A stretch of 34,153 nt of DNA, from positions 1 through 34,153 of the forward strand of contig CAAGKO010000005.1 in the NCBI GenBank assembly GCA_900770445.1, written 5' to 3'. A program made the position numbers and the translations under genes. How positions within the stretch are numbered: position 1 is the first letter of the stretch; every line of letters starts with the position of its first letter. The notes beneath the pieces are model-generated. The model searched no databases. It saw only the letters and a program-made list of their open reading frames with translations, and was not told where the DNA came from. The DNA comes from an uncultured Oribacterium sp. Lineage in GTDB: Bacteria > Bacillota > Clostridia > Lachnospirales > Lachnospiraceae. Below, piece by piece: positions 8,161 through 15,458 of this stretch.

Positions 8161-10254
8161 ATGAACCAGAGTACGATTAACCAGGCGGCACTGTACACCT
8201 CGGGGACGGCCAGCTACCGCATCCCGGAGGAGCCGAATCCTGGAGATACCGTTACGCTCCGATTTCGGACAGCACGGCAGGACGTGGATGCCGTCTATAT
8301 CTTTTTCCACGAAGCCAACAGCAGCACGAAGATGCGGCTCGTCGAGAGTGACGCACGCTTCGACTATTATGAGCATAAGGTCATGGTCGGTCAGGCCACC
8401 CAGAGCTACAGCTTTTTCATCCAGAAGGGCGCAGAGCGACTGCATTTCAACCGCCTCGGCGTCTGCGACGACATGAACCGCGAACTCTCGTACCGCCTGA
8501 TGCCGGGATTCCATATCCCGGACTGGGCGAAGGGTGCCATCATGTACCAGATCTTCATCGATCGCTTCTGCGATGGCGACCCGACGAATAACGTCGTCGA
8601 CAACGAATACATCTACCTCGGCAGAGCAGCGCGTGGTGTTCAGGACTGGAACGCCCCTGTCGAGGCATTCGACGTACACCGGTTTTACGGCGGTGACCTC
8701 GCCGGCGTGCGCTCGAAGCTCGACTATATCCAGCGCCTCGGCGTCAGCGTCATCTACTTCAACCCGCTTTTTGTGTCTCCGTCGAACCACAAGTACGATG
8801 CGCAGGACTACGACCACATCGATCCGCATATCGGCAAGATCGTGAAGGACGGCGGCACCCTCGTCGAGGACTGGGAGGACGACAACGCCCGTGCGACCCG
8901 CTACTCGATCCGCTCCACGAGTCGTGAAAACCTCGAGGCCAGCGACCAGCTCTTCATCGAGTTCGTCGAGGCCTGTCATGCCCGCGGCATGCGCGTTATC
9001 ATCGACGGCGTGTTCAACCACTGCGGCTCCTTCCACAAGTGGATGAACCGTTCCGGCTTCTATAACTATAAGGATCAGGCCAATGCTTATGCCGCGGGTG
9101 CGTACCAGCGCAAGGACAGCCCGTACCACGATTATTTTGCGTTCAGCGATAACCGTGACGAAGCCTGGCCGAACAACAACAGCTACGAGAAGTGGTGGGG
9201 CAATGATACCCTGCCGAAGCTGAACTATGAGGGCTCCCGTGAGCTTGCAGAAGCGATCCTCGAGATCGGACGCAAGTGGGTGAGTGCACCGTATAATGTC
9301 GATGGCTGGCGTCTTGATGTCGCCGCCGATCTCGGCCACTCCGCGACCTACAACCATATGTTCTGGAAGAAGTTCCGCATGGTGGTGAAAGAAGCGAACC
9401 CGGAGGCCATCATCCTCGCCGAGCACTACGGCGACCCGTTCAGCTGGCTGCAGGGTGACGAGTGGGATACCATCATGAACTACGATGCCTTCATGGAACC
9501 GGTGACCTGGTTCCTGACCGGTATGGAGAAGCACTCCGACTCGAAAAACGAGACGATGCGCGGGGACGGTGAGATGTTCTTCAACGCGATCCTCTACCAT
9601 ATGTCCCGCATGCCGGAGAACTCGATTCTCTGCTCGATGAACCAGCTCTCGAATCATGACCACAGCCGCTTTATGACGCGGACAAACCAGACCGTCGGCC
9701 GCATCGGCACGAGCGGTTCGGCTGCTGCGGATGTCGGCGTTTCCCCGGCACTCTATCGTCTGGGGGCGATGATGCAGATGACCTGGCCGGGCGCACCGAC
9801 CCTCTACTACGGCGACGAAGCCGGCATGACCGGCTGGACCGAGCCGGACAGCCGCCGTCCGTACCCGTGGGGCCACGAGGACCTCGAGCTCATCGAGTTC
9901 CATAATTATCTCGGCGGTATGCATAAGCGTAACCCGGTGCTGAAGAGAGGTGCCCTCATGAAGCTGATGGCCGGCCATAACTATGTGGTCTATGCGAGAC
10001 AGTATGAGGATGAGGTCGCCATCATGGCCGTGAACTGCGGCGAAGAGGCGATGACCCTGAACATCCCAGCCTGGGTGACCGGAATCGAGGATGACGTCGA
10101 GATCCGCCGCCTTCTCCGCACCGACGACATGGGCTACAACGTCGGTATCACGAAGCGCCACAGCGAGGACGCCATCCTCGTATCCAGGATGTGGGCACAC
10201 ACCGGAAAAATCTACTACGCGAAGAAGAAGCCGAAGGCTGATCCGGATATGTAA
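8161..10254 (+). CDS. GH13 alpha-glucan hydrolase (neopullulanase/cyclomaltodextrinase type)
   Basis: It is predicted to hydrolyse alpha-1,4 (and possibly alpha-1,6) bonds of maltodextrins or pullulan fragments. The 697-aa protein has an N-terminal beta-sandwich resembling a CBM34 domain (about 15-115), then the GH13 (beta/alpha)8 barrel from GAIMYQIFIDRFCDGD. GMRVIIDGVFNHCG is conserved region I. The nucleophile is Asp386 in GWRLDVA, the acid/base is Glu421 in ILAEHYGD and the third carboxylate is Asp500 in LSNHDHSRF. A short C-terminal beta domain follows. There is no signal peptide, so it probably acts in the cytosol on imported oligosaccharides. The ribosome binding site is weak (GGGAAG). 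Exact substrate and GH13 subfamily cannot be told from the sequence alone. Confidence 0.9.
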   Translation: MNQSTINQAALYTSGTASYRIPEEPNPGDTVTLRFRTARQDVDAVYIFFHEANSSTKMRLVESDARFDYYEHKVMVGQATQSYSFFIQKGAERLHFNRLGVCDDMNRELSYRLMPGFHIPDWAKGAIMYQIFIDRFCDGDPTNNVVDNEYIYLGRAARGVQDWNAPVEAFDVHRFYGGDLAGVRSKLDYIQRLGVSVIYFNPLFVSPSNHKYDAQDYDHIDPHIGKIVKDGGTLVEDWEDDNARATRYSIRSTSRENLEASDQLFIEFVEACHARGMRVIIDGVFNHCGSFHKWMNRSGFYNYKDQANAYAAGAYQRKDSPYHDYFAFSDNRDEAWPNNNSYEKWWGNDTLPKLNYEGSRELAEAILEIGRKWVSAPYNVDGWRLDVAADLGHSATYNHMFWKKFRMVVKEANPEAIILAEHYGDPFSWLQGDEWDTIMNYDAFMEPVTWFLTGMEKHSDSKNETMRGDGEMFFNAILYHMSRMPENSILCSMNQLSNHDHSRFMTRTNQTVGRIGTSGSAAADVGVSPALYRLGAMMQMTWPGAPTLYYGDEAGMTGWTEPDSRRPYPWGHEDLELIEFHNYLGGMHKRNPVLKRGALMKLMAGHNYVVYARQYEDEVAIMAVNCGEEAMTLNIPAWVTGIEDDVEIRRLLRTDDMGYNVGITKRHSEDAILVSRMWAHTGKIYYAKKKPKADPDM

Positions 10255-10266
10255 AACAGACGGAAA

Positions 10267-10345
10267 CCTCAGGGGGAAGGGCACCAGAAGCCAGGCATAC
10301 TGTGCTTCTGGTGCTGAACCTACGGGCCCCGGTCTGACCTGCTAC
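10267..10345 (+). repeat. diverged relative of the 259-bp palindromic element
   Basis: A perfect 11-bp stem GCACCAGAAGC (10281-10291) / GCTTCTGGTGC (10304-10314) lies after the amylase gene. The following bases, including GGGCCCC and the end at 10324-10345, match the right end of the 25801-26059 element at 18 of 22 positions. The TACTGTGC segment upstream also corresponds. It could serve as a weak terminator, but no T-run follows. Relationship is inferred from eye alignment. Confidence 0.5.
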
Positions 10346-10385
10346 GCCCATAGCGGCACCCCAAAAAACTTTTTTTGAAAAAGTG

Positions 10386-10414
10386 TTGACAAAGCTTTCG
10401 GAGTAGAGTATTAT
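10386..10414 (+). promoter_or_regulatory. sigma-A promoter of the tRNA cluster
   Basis: TTGACA at 10386-10391, 17-bp spacer, TATTAT at 10409-10414. An A-run and T-run upstream (10362-10383) could act as an UP element. The first tRNA begins about 40 nt downstream. Confidence 0.88.
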
Positions 10415-10454
10415 AACACTCGCGTCACCGATAAGGCGACACACGAAGTCACTT

Positions 10455-10525
10455 GCGGGTGTAGTTCAATGGTAGAATGTCAGCCTTCCAAGCTGAACAT
10501 GTGAGTTCGATTCTCATCACCCGCT
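10455..10525 (+). tRNA. tRNA-Gly (anticodon TCC)
   Basis: Acceptor arms GCGGGTG and CACCCGC pair fully with discriminator T. The anticodon stem TCAGC/GCTGA encloses the loop CTTCCAA, giving TCC. The T arm contains GTTCGATTC. CCA is not encoded. First gene of the tRNA operon. Confidence 0.95.
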
Positions 10526-10529
10526 CGAT

Positions 10530-10602
<73 letters not shown>

Positions 10603-10706
10603 CTCAAGATGATTAAGACGGCGATAACATTCACACCGACACTGATGATCTTTTGTATAATGCACCCACCTTCACAGAAATGAAAGTCGGTTGGGACATT
10701 AAAAAT

Positions 10707-10778
10707 GCGCGAGTAGTAGAGTGGTACTACGTCGCCTTGCCAAGGCGAAGATCGCGGGTTCGATCCCCGTCTCGCGCT
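10707..10778 (+). tRNA. tRNA-Gly (anticodon GCC), copy 1
   Basis: Acceptor arms GCGCGAG and CTCGCGC pair with discriminator T. The stem TCGCC/GGCGA encloses TTGCCAA, giving GCC. A TATAAT hexamer at 10656-10661 in the preceding spacer may provide an extra start. Confidence 0.95.
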
Positions 10779-10846
10779 CTATGGAGCGATTGAGAAACAT
10801 CATCCAGAAAAACCGATTTATCCGGTCAAACGGATAAGCGCATATT

Positions 10847-10918
10847 GCGCGAGTAGTAGAGTGGTACTACGTCGCCTTGCCAAGGCGAAGATCGCGGGTT
10901 CGATCCCCGTCTCGCGCT
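10847..10918 (+). tRNA. tRNA-Gly (anticodon GCC), copy 2
   Basis: Identical to the copy at 10707-10778 over all 72 bases, while the 68-bp spacer between them is unrelated to the preceding spacer. This indicates duplication of the gene or ongoing gene conversion. Confidence 0.95.
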
Positions 10919-10925
10919 CGACTGA

Positions 10926-10957
10926 AAGCCCTTCTGAGAAATCAGAAGGGCTTTTTT
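10926..10957 (+). terminator. terminator of the tRNA operon
   Basis: AAGCCCTTCTGA and TCAGAAGGGCTT form a 12-bp stem with loop GAAA, followed by a T-run. It starts eight bases after the last tRNA. Confidence 0.95.
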
Positions 10958-11243
10958 GTAGAAGCAGAAGAAGGAAGCGGATGTTCTGAGCCTTCAGGCG
11001 CTGATGCACGTGCAAGAAGTGTTACGGCTGCTCAGTATCATGACAAGTGAACATCGGTTTCGGGAGATGTGAAGCTAGATGCGCTTGCCGCTTTATGGAT
11101 ATAAAGAAGAGCTGCAGCCTCCGAAGAAGCTGCAGCCCGATATAAAAACTCTCCCCTCTCCAGCATATCGCCGGAGATATCGTAAACTGTCGCAGAGGCC
11201 GATGCTTCGGCCCTTCACGCAGTCATGCGAACATAAATGCTGT
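10958..11243. other. intergenic stretch without a gene
   Basis: I see no supported gene. A dyad with GCTGCAGC at both ends (11110-11132) is followed on the minus strand by TCTTCTTTAT and may terminate the minus-strand gene at 11244-11843. A short ATATC-type dyad lies near 11165-11180. Confidence 0.4.
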
Positions 11244-11843
11244 TCAGTCCAGCATGAAGAACTGTGCCAGACTGCTTTTCAGTGATACGATCATACTGTC
11301 ATCGGCGGCACTCTGTCCGCTCGGAATCGGATCATACTGCCGGATATACTCTGATTTTCCGGTTTTCTCGAAGATGATCGTGTTTGTCTGATCCGGAAGG
11401 ACCATGCCGTACTTCTGGACGGCGTCCCTGTAAATCTGATCCGGGTTCACCGCGTCGTTGATCTTCGCCTGAAGATCTGCGTTCTGCACCCGCAGCTGCT
11501 CGAGCTGTGTCCGCTTCTGCTCGATCGTCGAGAGACGCGTGGAAACCATCGTGTCGAGGTGTACACACTGGTAACAGGTCAGGAAAATGAAAATAATCGA
11601 ACAGGTCAGTAACAGACGACAGGCGCCATCGAGCACACGCTCCGGAATCAGTCGGAAGAGTGGGGCGATGATGTTTTTATCTTCCTGGTACTCCAGCCGA
11701 AGCTGTCCGTCGTACCGGTCTCGATAGAGATGAATCTGATTCCGTCTTCCGCGCTCCTCTACGACCAGAGTCTCACGTACCAGCGGACGTCTCTCCGAAA
11801 CATCGGCACGAACTGTATTCCCATCCACATACAATCGTTCCAT
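11244..11843 (-). CDS. FtsL/DivIC-like bitopic cell division protein
   Basis: The 199-aa product has a charged cytosolic N-terminus of about 75 residues, a single transmembrane segment (about 79-98, LLLTCSIIFIFLTCYQC) and an extracellular coiled coil (about 103-128, IEQKRTQLEQLRVQNADLQAKI). After that comes a YGMVLPDQTNTIIF segment resembling the end of the DivIC/FtsL fold. This architecture suits a divisome scaffold contacting septal synthases. Low sequence conservation in FtsL makes the exact name uncertain, so I give no symbol. The gene stands alone on the minus strand rather than in a mraZ-mraW-ftsL cluster. A second GC-poor region upstream holds its promoter. Confidence 0.6.
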   Translation of the reverse strand: MERLYVDGNTVRADVSERRPLVRETLVVEERGRRNQIHLYRDRYDGQLRLEYQEDKNIIAPLFRLIPERVLDGACRLLLTCSIIFIFLTCYQCVHLDTMVSTRLSTIEQKRTQLEQLRVQNADLQAKINDAVNPDQIYRDAVQKYGMVLPDQTNTIIFEKTGKSEYIRQYDPIPSGQSAADDSMIVSLKSSLAQFFMLD

Positions 11844-12096
11844 GCTACACTGCTTTCCTTACATAATTCTGACATCCGCGAAATCACAATCAGACGCAGA
11901 TATCAGTTTTTACACATTTTTTCGATCCTTCACGCACCTGTTAATTACCCAAAAGTAATTATTCAGCAATCATTATACATCAGATCGTAAGAATTCATAC
12001 GGTTTCTTGATATTTCCATGGATAATTTTTTTAAATGGATGATATAATTCTTTCTAGAGACTTCCCGGAAATCGGGATTGACAGGAGGAGAATACG
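11844..12096. other. AT-rich divergent promoter region
   Basis: This gap separates the minus-strand FtsL-like gene from rsmJ and is clearly AT-richer than the genes. A TATAAT at about 12042-12047 lies roughly 50 nt before the rsmJ start and is a plausible -10 box. I do not see a confident -35 box for either direction. Confidence 0.5.
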
Positions 12097-12948
12097 ATGA
12101 ATGAGCGAATCCCGATTGTACTGAAAGCAGATGGCGACTGCGCCTATGCAGAGGCACTGGCCGCGCATCTCAAGACAACACTGCTGCATACAACGCCGGA
12201 TGCACCGGTCTGGCTCTCTGTGGACGCAGCCGGCCTTTCGCTCACAGATGGCGATCAAGCGATGCGTGGCGACTTCACGAAGCTGCAGAAGCGCCTCCAG
12301 TACCATAATCTGACGCATGAGCTCCTCGTGAAGGCGACGAAGGTGAAGGGTCGTGAGAATCTGCGTGTGATCGATGCGACCGCAGGCATGGGTGAGGATT
12401 CGCTGCTGCTGGCGGCTGCCGGCTGTGAGGTCACGCTCTTCGAGCAGGATCCGGTCATCGCTGCGCTCCTGCAGGACACGATGCGGCGCGCACTCGAGGA
12501 AGCGACGCTTCACGAAATCGTCATGCACATGCAGCTCGTCGAGGGCGACAGCATTGGCCATCTCCGGAGGCTTGGGGAAGCAGCTACGGGTTCGGATGTA
12601 CAGGAGGGCGATGTCGGGCACGACTGTCCGACTTTGACAGCGTCGGCTGCCACTAAGACCGGCTCAGATGAAGCGCTAAAGCGCCCGGATGTTATCTACC
12701 TCGATCCGATGTTCCCGGAACGGCAGAAAAGCGGCCTCGTGAAAAAGAAGTTCCAGCTCATCCACTACCTCGAGGCACCAGCCGAAAACGAAGAGGCGCT
12801 GATGCAGGCCGCCCTCGCCGCGCGCCCGTTTAAAATCGTCGTGAAGCGCCCGGCAAAGGGCCCGTACCTCGCCGGTCTGAAGCCGTCCTACTCGCTCGAT
12901 GGGAAAGCCATCCGCTACGACTGCTATGTCTTCCCGGAAAACGTATAG
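12097..12948 (+). CDS. rsmJ: RsmJ-like 16S rRNA guanine-N2 methyltransferase
   Basis: RsmJ uses SAM to methylate N2 of a guanine near the 3' end of 16S rRNA (G1516 in E. coli). The 283-aa protein shows the class I SAM-binding motif DATAGMGEDSLLLAAAGCEV (about 92-111), the acidic loop FEQDP and the family hallmark YLDPMFPERQKSGLVKKKFQ. AGGAGG precedes the ATG. Between motifs, about residues 160-195 form a Gly/Ala/Ser/Thr-rich insertion just after GDSIGHLRRL, whose codons include GCATTGGC (12551-12558). The gene has its own terminator and lies alone between minus-strand genes. Family membership is firm; the target base is inferred from the E. coli enzyme. Confidence 0.85.
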   Translation: MNERIPIVLKADGDCAYAEALAAHLKTTLLHTTPDAPVWLSVDAAGLSLTDGDQAMRGDFTKLQKRLQYHNLTHELLVKATKVKGRENLRVIDATAGMGEDSLLLAAAGCEVTLFEQDPVIAALLQDTMRRALEEATLHEIVMHMQLVEGDSIGHLRRLGEAATGSDVQEGDVGHDCPTLTASAATKTGSDEALKRPDVIYLDPMFPERQKSGLVKKKFQLIHYLEAPAENEEALMQAALAARPFKIVVKRPAKGPYLAGLKPSYSLDGKAIRYDCYVFPENV

Positions 12949-12950
12949 TT

Positions 12951-12987
12951 AAAGAGGCTGTCGTAACAGACAGCCTCTTTAATTTTA
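12951..12987 (+). terminator. rho-independent terminator after rsmJ
   Basis: AAAGAGGCTGTC (12951-12962) and GACAGCCTCTTT (12969-12980) form a perfect 12-bp stem, followed by AATTTTA. As the stem carries A- and T-runs at its base it could also serve the minus-strand antitoxin gene ending at 13016. Confidence 0.9.
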
Positions 12988-13015
12988 CTTCCGTAAGAAC
13001 TTAATCTTATTCACG

Positions 13016-13330
13016 TTATTTCAATATGATTTTGTCAAGCTGTTCCTGATTATCTATTTCAAGCTGATTCAATAATCGGGATGCAGGGCCAGTAGGATGA
13101 GTTCGACCACATTCCCATGCCTCAATTGTTTTCTGTGATACTCCCATATAAAGGGCCATAACTTTCTGTGTCATCCCAGCTTTTTGGCGAATTGCTCTGA
13201 TTTCACTACTTGAGTACTTTTTAAGAGGACGAATAGTATACGTTTTTGTATGTGCTGTTCCTTCTCCCTTTTCAAAAGCGATAGCCTCCGTTAAACCCTG
13301 TACTAAATCTTCAAATAAAGTAGTTCCCAT
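13016..13330 (-). CDS. HigA-like XRE-family antitoxin
   Basis: The 104-aa protein carries a C-terminal helix-turn-helix of the Xre/HipB type: SSEIRAIRQKAGMTQKVMALYMGVSQKTIEAWECGRTHPTGPASRLL (about 40-87). The N-terminal 35 residues probably contact the toxin. It should neutralise the neighbouring toxin and repress the shared promoter. AGGAGGTG precedes the ATG and lies at the 3' end of the toxin gene, with only 6 bp between the two. Toxin-first order is typical of higBA. The locus has far more A/T than its neighbours, which suggests horizontal gain. Confidence 0.88.
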   Translation of the reverse strand: MGTTLFEDLVQGLTEAIAFEKGEGTAHTKTYTIRPLKKYSSSEIRAIRQKAGMTQKVMALYMGVSQKTIEAWECGRTHPTGPASRLLNQLEIDNQEQLDKIILK

Positions 13331-13336
13331 ACACTA

Positions 13337-13684
13337 TCACCTCCTGTTTAATGCAGCCTCTGTTTTCAGTGCCTTCACTAATTTTTTTAAGGCTGATTTC
13401 TCTTCGGCTGAAAGATTGTCCTGCTCTTTCTTTTCGAATGCCGTGATTAGATAAATAACTTCGTACTCCGCGAAATCTGTGTAGCATACGCGAACGCTTC
13501 CGCTTTTTCCTCTGTCCTCCAACGGAAATCGTACTTTTCGAATACCACCAGTCTCCTCCATTACGGGGCCGGATTCCGGATTTTTTAATAACATGATCTG
13601 TAGAGCTAAAAGCTCTTCGTCGTGCAGGCCAATCTCCTTCCAGCGTTTTGTAAAAAGAGGAACTTCAATGAACGTTCGTGTCAT
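13337..13684 (-). CDS. HigB/RelE-family toxin
   Basis: RelE/HigB-fold toxins are usually mRNA interferases that cut mRNA on the ribosome. The 115-aa product begins MTRTFIEVPLFTKRW and contains GGIRKVRFPLEDRGKSGSVRVCYTDF followed by the hydrophobic strand YEVIYLITAFEKKEQDNLSAEEKSALKKLV, the usual core and C-terminal helix. An in-frame ATG seven codons upstream exists (13705), but AAGGAG lies exactly 6 nt before the ATG at 13684, so I use that one. It is the first gene of a two-gene operon with the XRE antitoxin. The target of the toxin is not visible from sequence. Confidence 0.87.
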   Translation of the reverse strand: MTRTFIEVPLFTKRWKEIGLHDEELLALQIMLLKNPESGPVMEETGGIRKVRFPLEDRGKSGSVRVCYTDFAEYEVIYLITAFEKKEQDNLSAEEKSALKKLVKALKTEAALNRR

Positions 13685-13703
13685 TCCTAACTCCTTATAA
13701 TTC

Positions 13704-13732
13704 ATTATAAACCCTATTTTGTAGGGTGTCTA
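13704..13732 (-). promoter_or_regulatory. promoter and operator of the toxin-antitoxin operon
   Basis: Read on the minus strand: TAGACA, a 17-bp spacer, TATAAT. The spacer is almost entirely a perfect inverted repeat, ACCCTA and TAGGGT around five bases (13711-13727). A dyad placed between -35 and -10 is what an autorepressing XRE antitoxin would bind. Confidence 0.78.
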
Positions 13733-13861
13733 CAGTTCGCTTTTTTATATTTTGTACTCATTTACTCTAACATAAGAGTTCGAAATTGCATATGGTCGTC
13801 AAGCGGACTATATTGAACGGTTTACCTGGCACATTAATCCATTCGACTTCTAAAATTCCTT

Positions 13862-13901
13862 AAAATAAAAAGGGGACTGTTCACTGCGAACAGCCCCTTT
13901 C
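13862..13901 (-). terminator. terminator of the MATE gene
   Basis: On the minus strand AAAGGGGCTGTTC and GAACAGTCCCCTTT form a 13-bp stem with one mismatch, followed by TTTATTTTA. It lies 18 bp downstream of the MATE stop codon. Confidence 0.9.
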
Positions 13902-13918
13902 GGTATCGGTATTCGGTT

Positions 13919-15271
13919 TTATGACGCGGCGGCGAGTTCCTTCCGCACCTTTTTGATCACCACGAGGTAGGCACCGGCGGTGAAGAGGCCGGCGCTGATC
14001 CAGGCGGCCGGGTCGCAGAAGACGGCGAGCGGGAAGAGGACGAGCTTCATCGCGAAGAGGGCGACGATGAGGCGGGCGAAGAGCTCGACGACACCACCCA
14101 TCATCGGGAGGAAGCCGTGGCCGCAGCCCTGCATCGTGTTACGGAAGATGAAGATGAAGCTGAGCGGGATGTAGAAGAGTGTCGCGATGTGCACGTAGGT
14201 GCTCGCCCATGGCATCATCTCCTCGAGAGAGCCGGCGCCGGCGAAGAAGATCGCCATGACCGGACGGAGAAGCAGGAGGCAGAGGATGGCGGCGAAGATC
14301 GAGTAGATGATCTCGATGACGATCGCGGCGCGCACACCTGCGGAGATGCGCTCGCTCTTTCCGCAGCCGTAGTTCTGGCCGCTGTAGGTCGCCATCGCCT
14401 GGCCCATGGAGACCATCTCCTGTGTGAGGACACTGTGCAGCTTGTTGGCTGCGGTGGTCGCCGCGACCGCCGCGGAGCCGAAGAGGTTGATGGCGGACTG
14501 CATGATGATGGTGCCGCTCGCGGTGATCGCGAACTGAAGCGCCATCGGGACGCCGACGGACATCTGGCGCTGGGTATCCGAGCTGTTGATGTGCCAGTCG
14601 TGACGCTCCGGCCAGAGGACCTTCTCCTTCTTATAGATATAGAGGAGACAGAGCACAGCGGAGATGCCCTGGGAAAGGTCCGTGGCGAGCGCTGCTCCCG
14701 CCACACCGAGCTTTAAGCCGATGATGAAGAAGAGGTCCAGCACGACATTGAGACAGGCACTGAACACCAGGAAGTAGAGCGGCACCTTACTGTTTCCGAC
14801 GGCCCGGAGGTAGGCGGAAAAGAGATTATAGTAGACGCTTGCAATCGTGCCCATGCAGATGATGCTGATGTACGTGTGGGCATCCTCGAAGATATTCGCC
14901 GGCGTATTCATGAGATGGAGCAGCGGGCGCATCATGGATACCGAGAGTGTGGTCATCACGACGATGACGATCGCGGCGAGGAGGATACCGTTTGCCACAC
15001 TGCGCTTCACGCGCGCGTAGTCCTGGGCACCATAGACCTGGGAGGTCAGGACGGTGAAGCCGGTGCAGAGTCCCTGCGAGAAGCCGAGCACGAGAAACAT
15101 GATGGTACCGGTGGCACCGACCGCAGCGAGCGCATCGGCACCGACGAAGCGCCCGACGATGATGGTGTCCGCCATGTTGTAGAGCTGCTGGAAGACATTG
15201 CCGATAAACAGCGGAATCATGAATTTTAAGATGATCGGAAACGGATTTCCCTTCGTCATATCAAGTGTCAT
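13919..15271 (-). CDS. MATE family multidrug/sodium antiporter
   Basis: MATE transporters export cationic drugs or metabolites in exchange for Na+ or H+. The 450-aa protein has twelve hydrophobic segments in two halves, beginning with the family opening ILKFMIPLFIGNVFQQLYNMADTIIVGRFVG. AAVGATGTIMFLVLGFSQGLCTGFTVLTSQVYGA and the second-half VGVPMALQF ... QEMVSMGQAMATYSGQNYGCG match the NorM/DinF-like clostridial group. AGGAGA lies 5 nt before the ATG. It is transcribed divergently from feoB and ends at its own terminator. The substrate cannot be read from sequence. Confidence 0.92.
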   Translation of the reverse strand: MTLDMTKGNPFPIILKFMIPLFIGNVFQQLYNMADTIIVGRFVGADALAAVGATGTIMFLVLGFSQGLCTGFTVLTSQVYGAQDYARVKRSVANGILLAAIVIVVMTTLSVSMMRPLLHLMNTPANIFEDAHTYISIICMGTIASVYYNLFSAYLRAVGNSKVPLYFLVFSACLNVVLDLFFIIGLKLGVAGAALATDLSQGISAVLCLLYIYKKEKVLWPERHDWHINSSDTQRQMSVGVPMALQFAITASGTIIMQSAINLFGSAAVAATTAANKLHSVLTQEMVSMGQAMATYSGQNYGCGKSERISAGVRAAIVIEIIYSIFAAILCLLLLRPVMAIFFAGAGSLEEMMPWASTYVHIATLFYIPLSFIFIFRNTMQGCGHGFLPMMGGVVELFARLIVALFAMKLVLFPLAVFCDPAAWISAGLFTAGAYLVVIKKVRKELAAAS

Positions 15272-15458
15272 ACGAATCTCCTGAAATGTTAATTTTCGGT
15301 AATCTTTTTAAAACGTCTTTACGTTTGCTAATCGCGAATTATAATGTTAGTTTTAAAGATATACAAGTAGTTTGAAAAATAATAAGTAGCAGTTTAGGCA
15401 AGAGCGTTGTCGGCTTCCGAGCCCTTGTCTGAACTATGATGAATCAGGGAGTGATTTT
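15272..15458. promoter_or_regulatory. divergent AT-rich region between MATE and feoB
   Basis: A TATAAT hexamer in GAATTATAATG at about 15340-15345 is a candidate -10 box reading toward feoB, giving a leader of about 110 nt. The leader contains a possible GGCTTCCGAGCC hairpin (15411-15422). I do not find a convincing Fur or DtxR box, though iron control is expected for this gene family. Confidence 0.4.

Noticed and set aside
7963..10284. 773-codon antisense ORF opposite the amylase gene
   Set aside because: It mirrors a GH13 gene with intact catalytic motifs. The product is His/Val/Arg-rich without any recognisable domain, as expected from G/C-biased third codon positions.
10707..10918. Repeated tRNA sequence as a CRISPR-like array
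   Set aside because: The 72-nt repeats fold as complete tRNA-Gly genes; only two copies exist.
11079..11285. 68-codon plus-strand ORF between the tRNA operon and the FtsL-like gene
   Set aside because: No ribosome binding site, overlaps the 3' end of the minus-strand gene, and no recognisable product.
15272..15458. Fur box before feoB
   Set aside because: I looked for a GATAATGATTATC-like dyad and found only general A/T richness.
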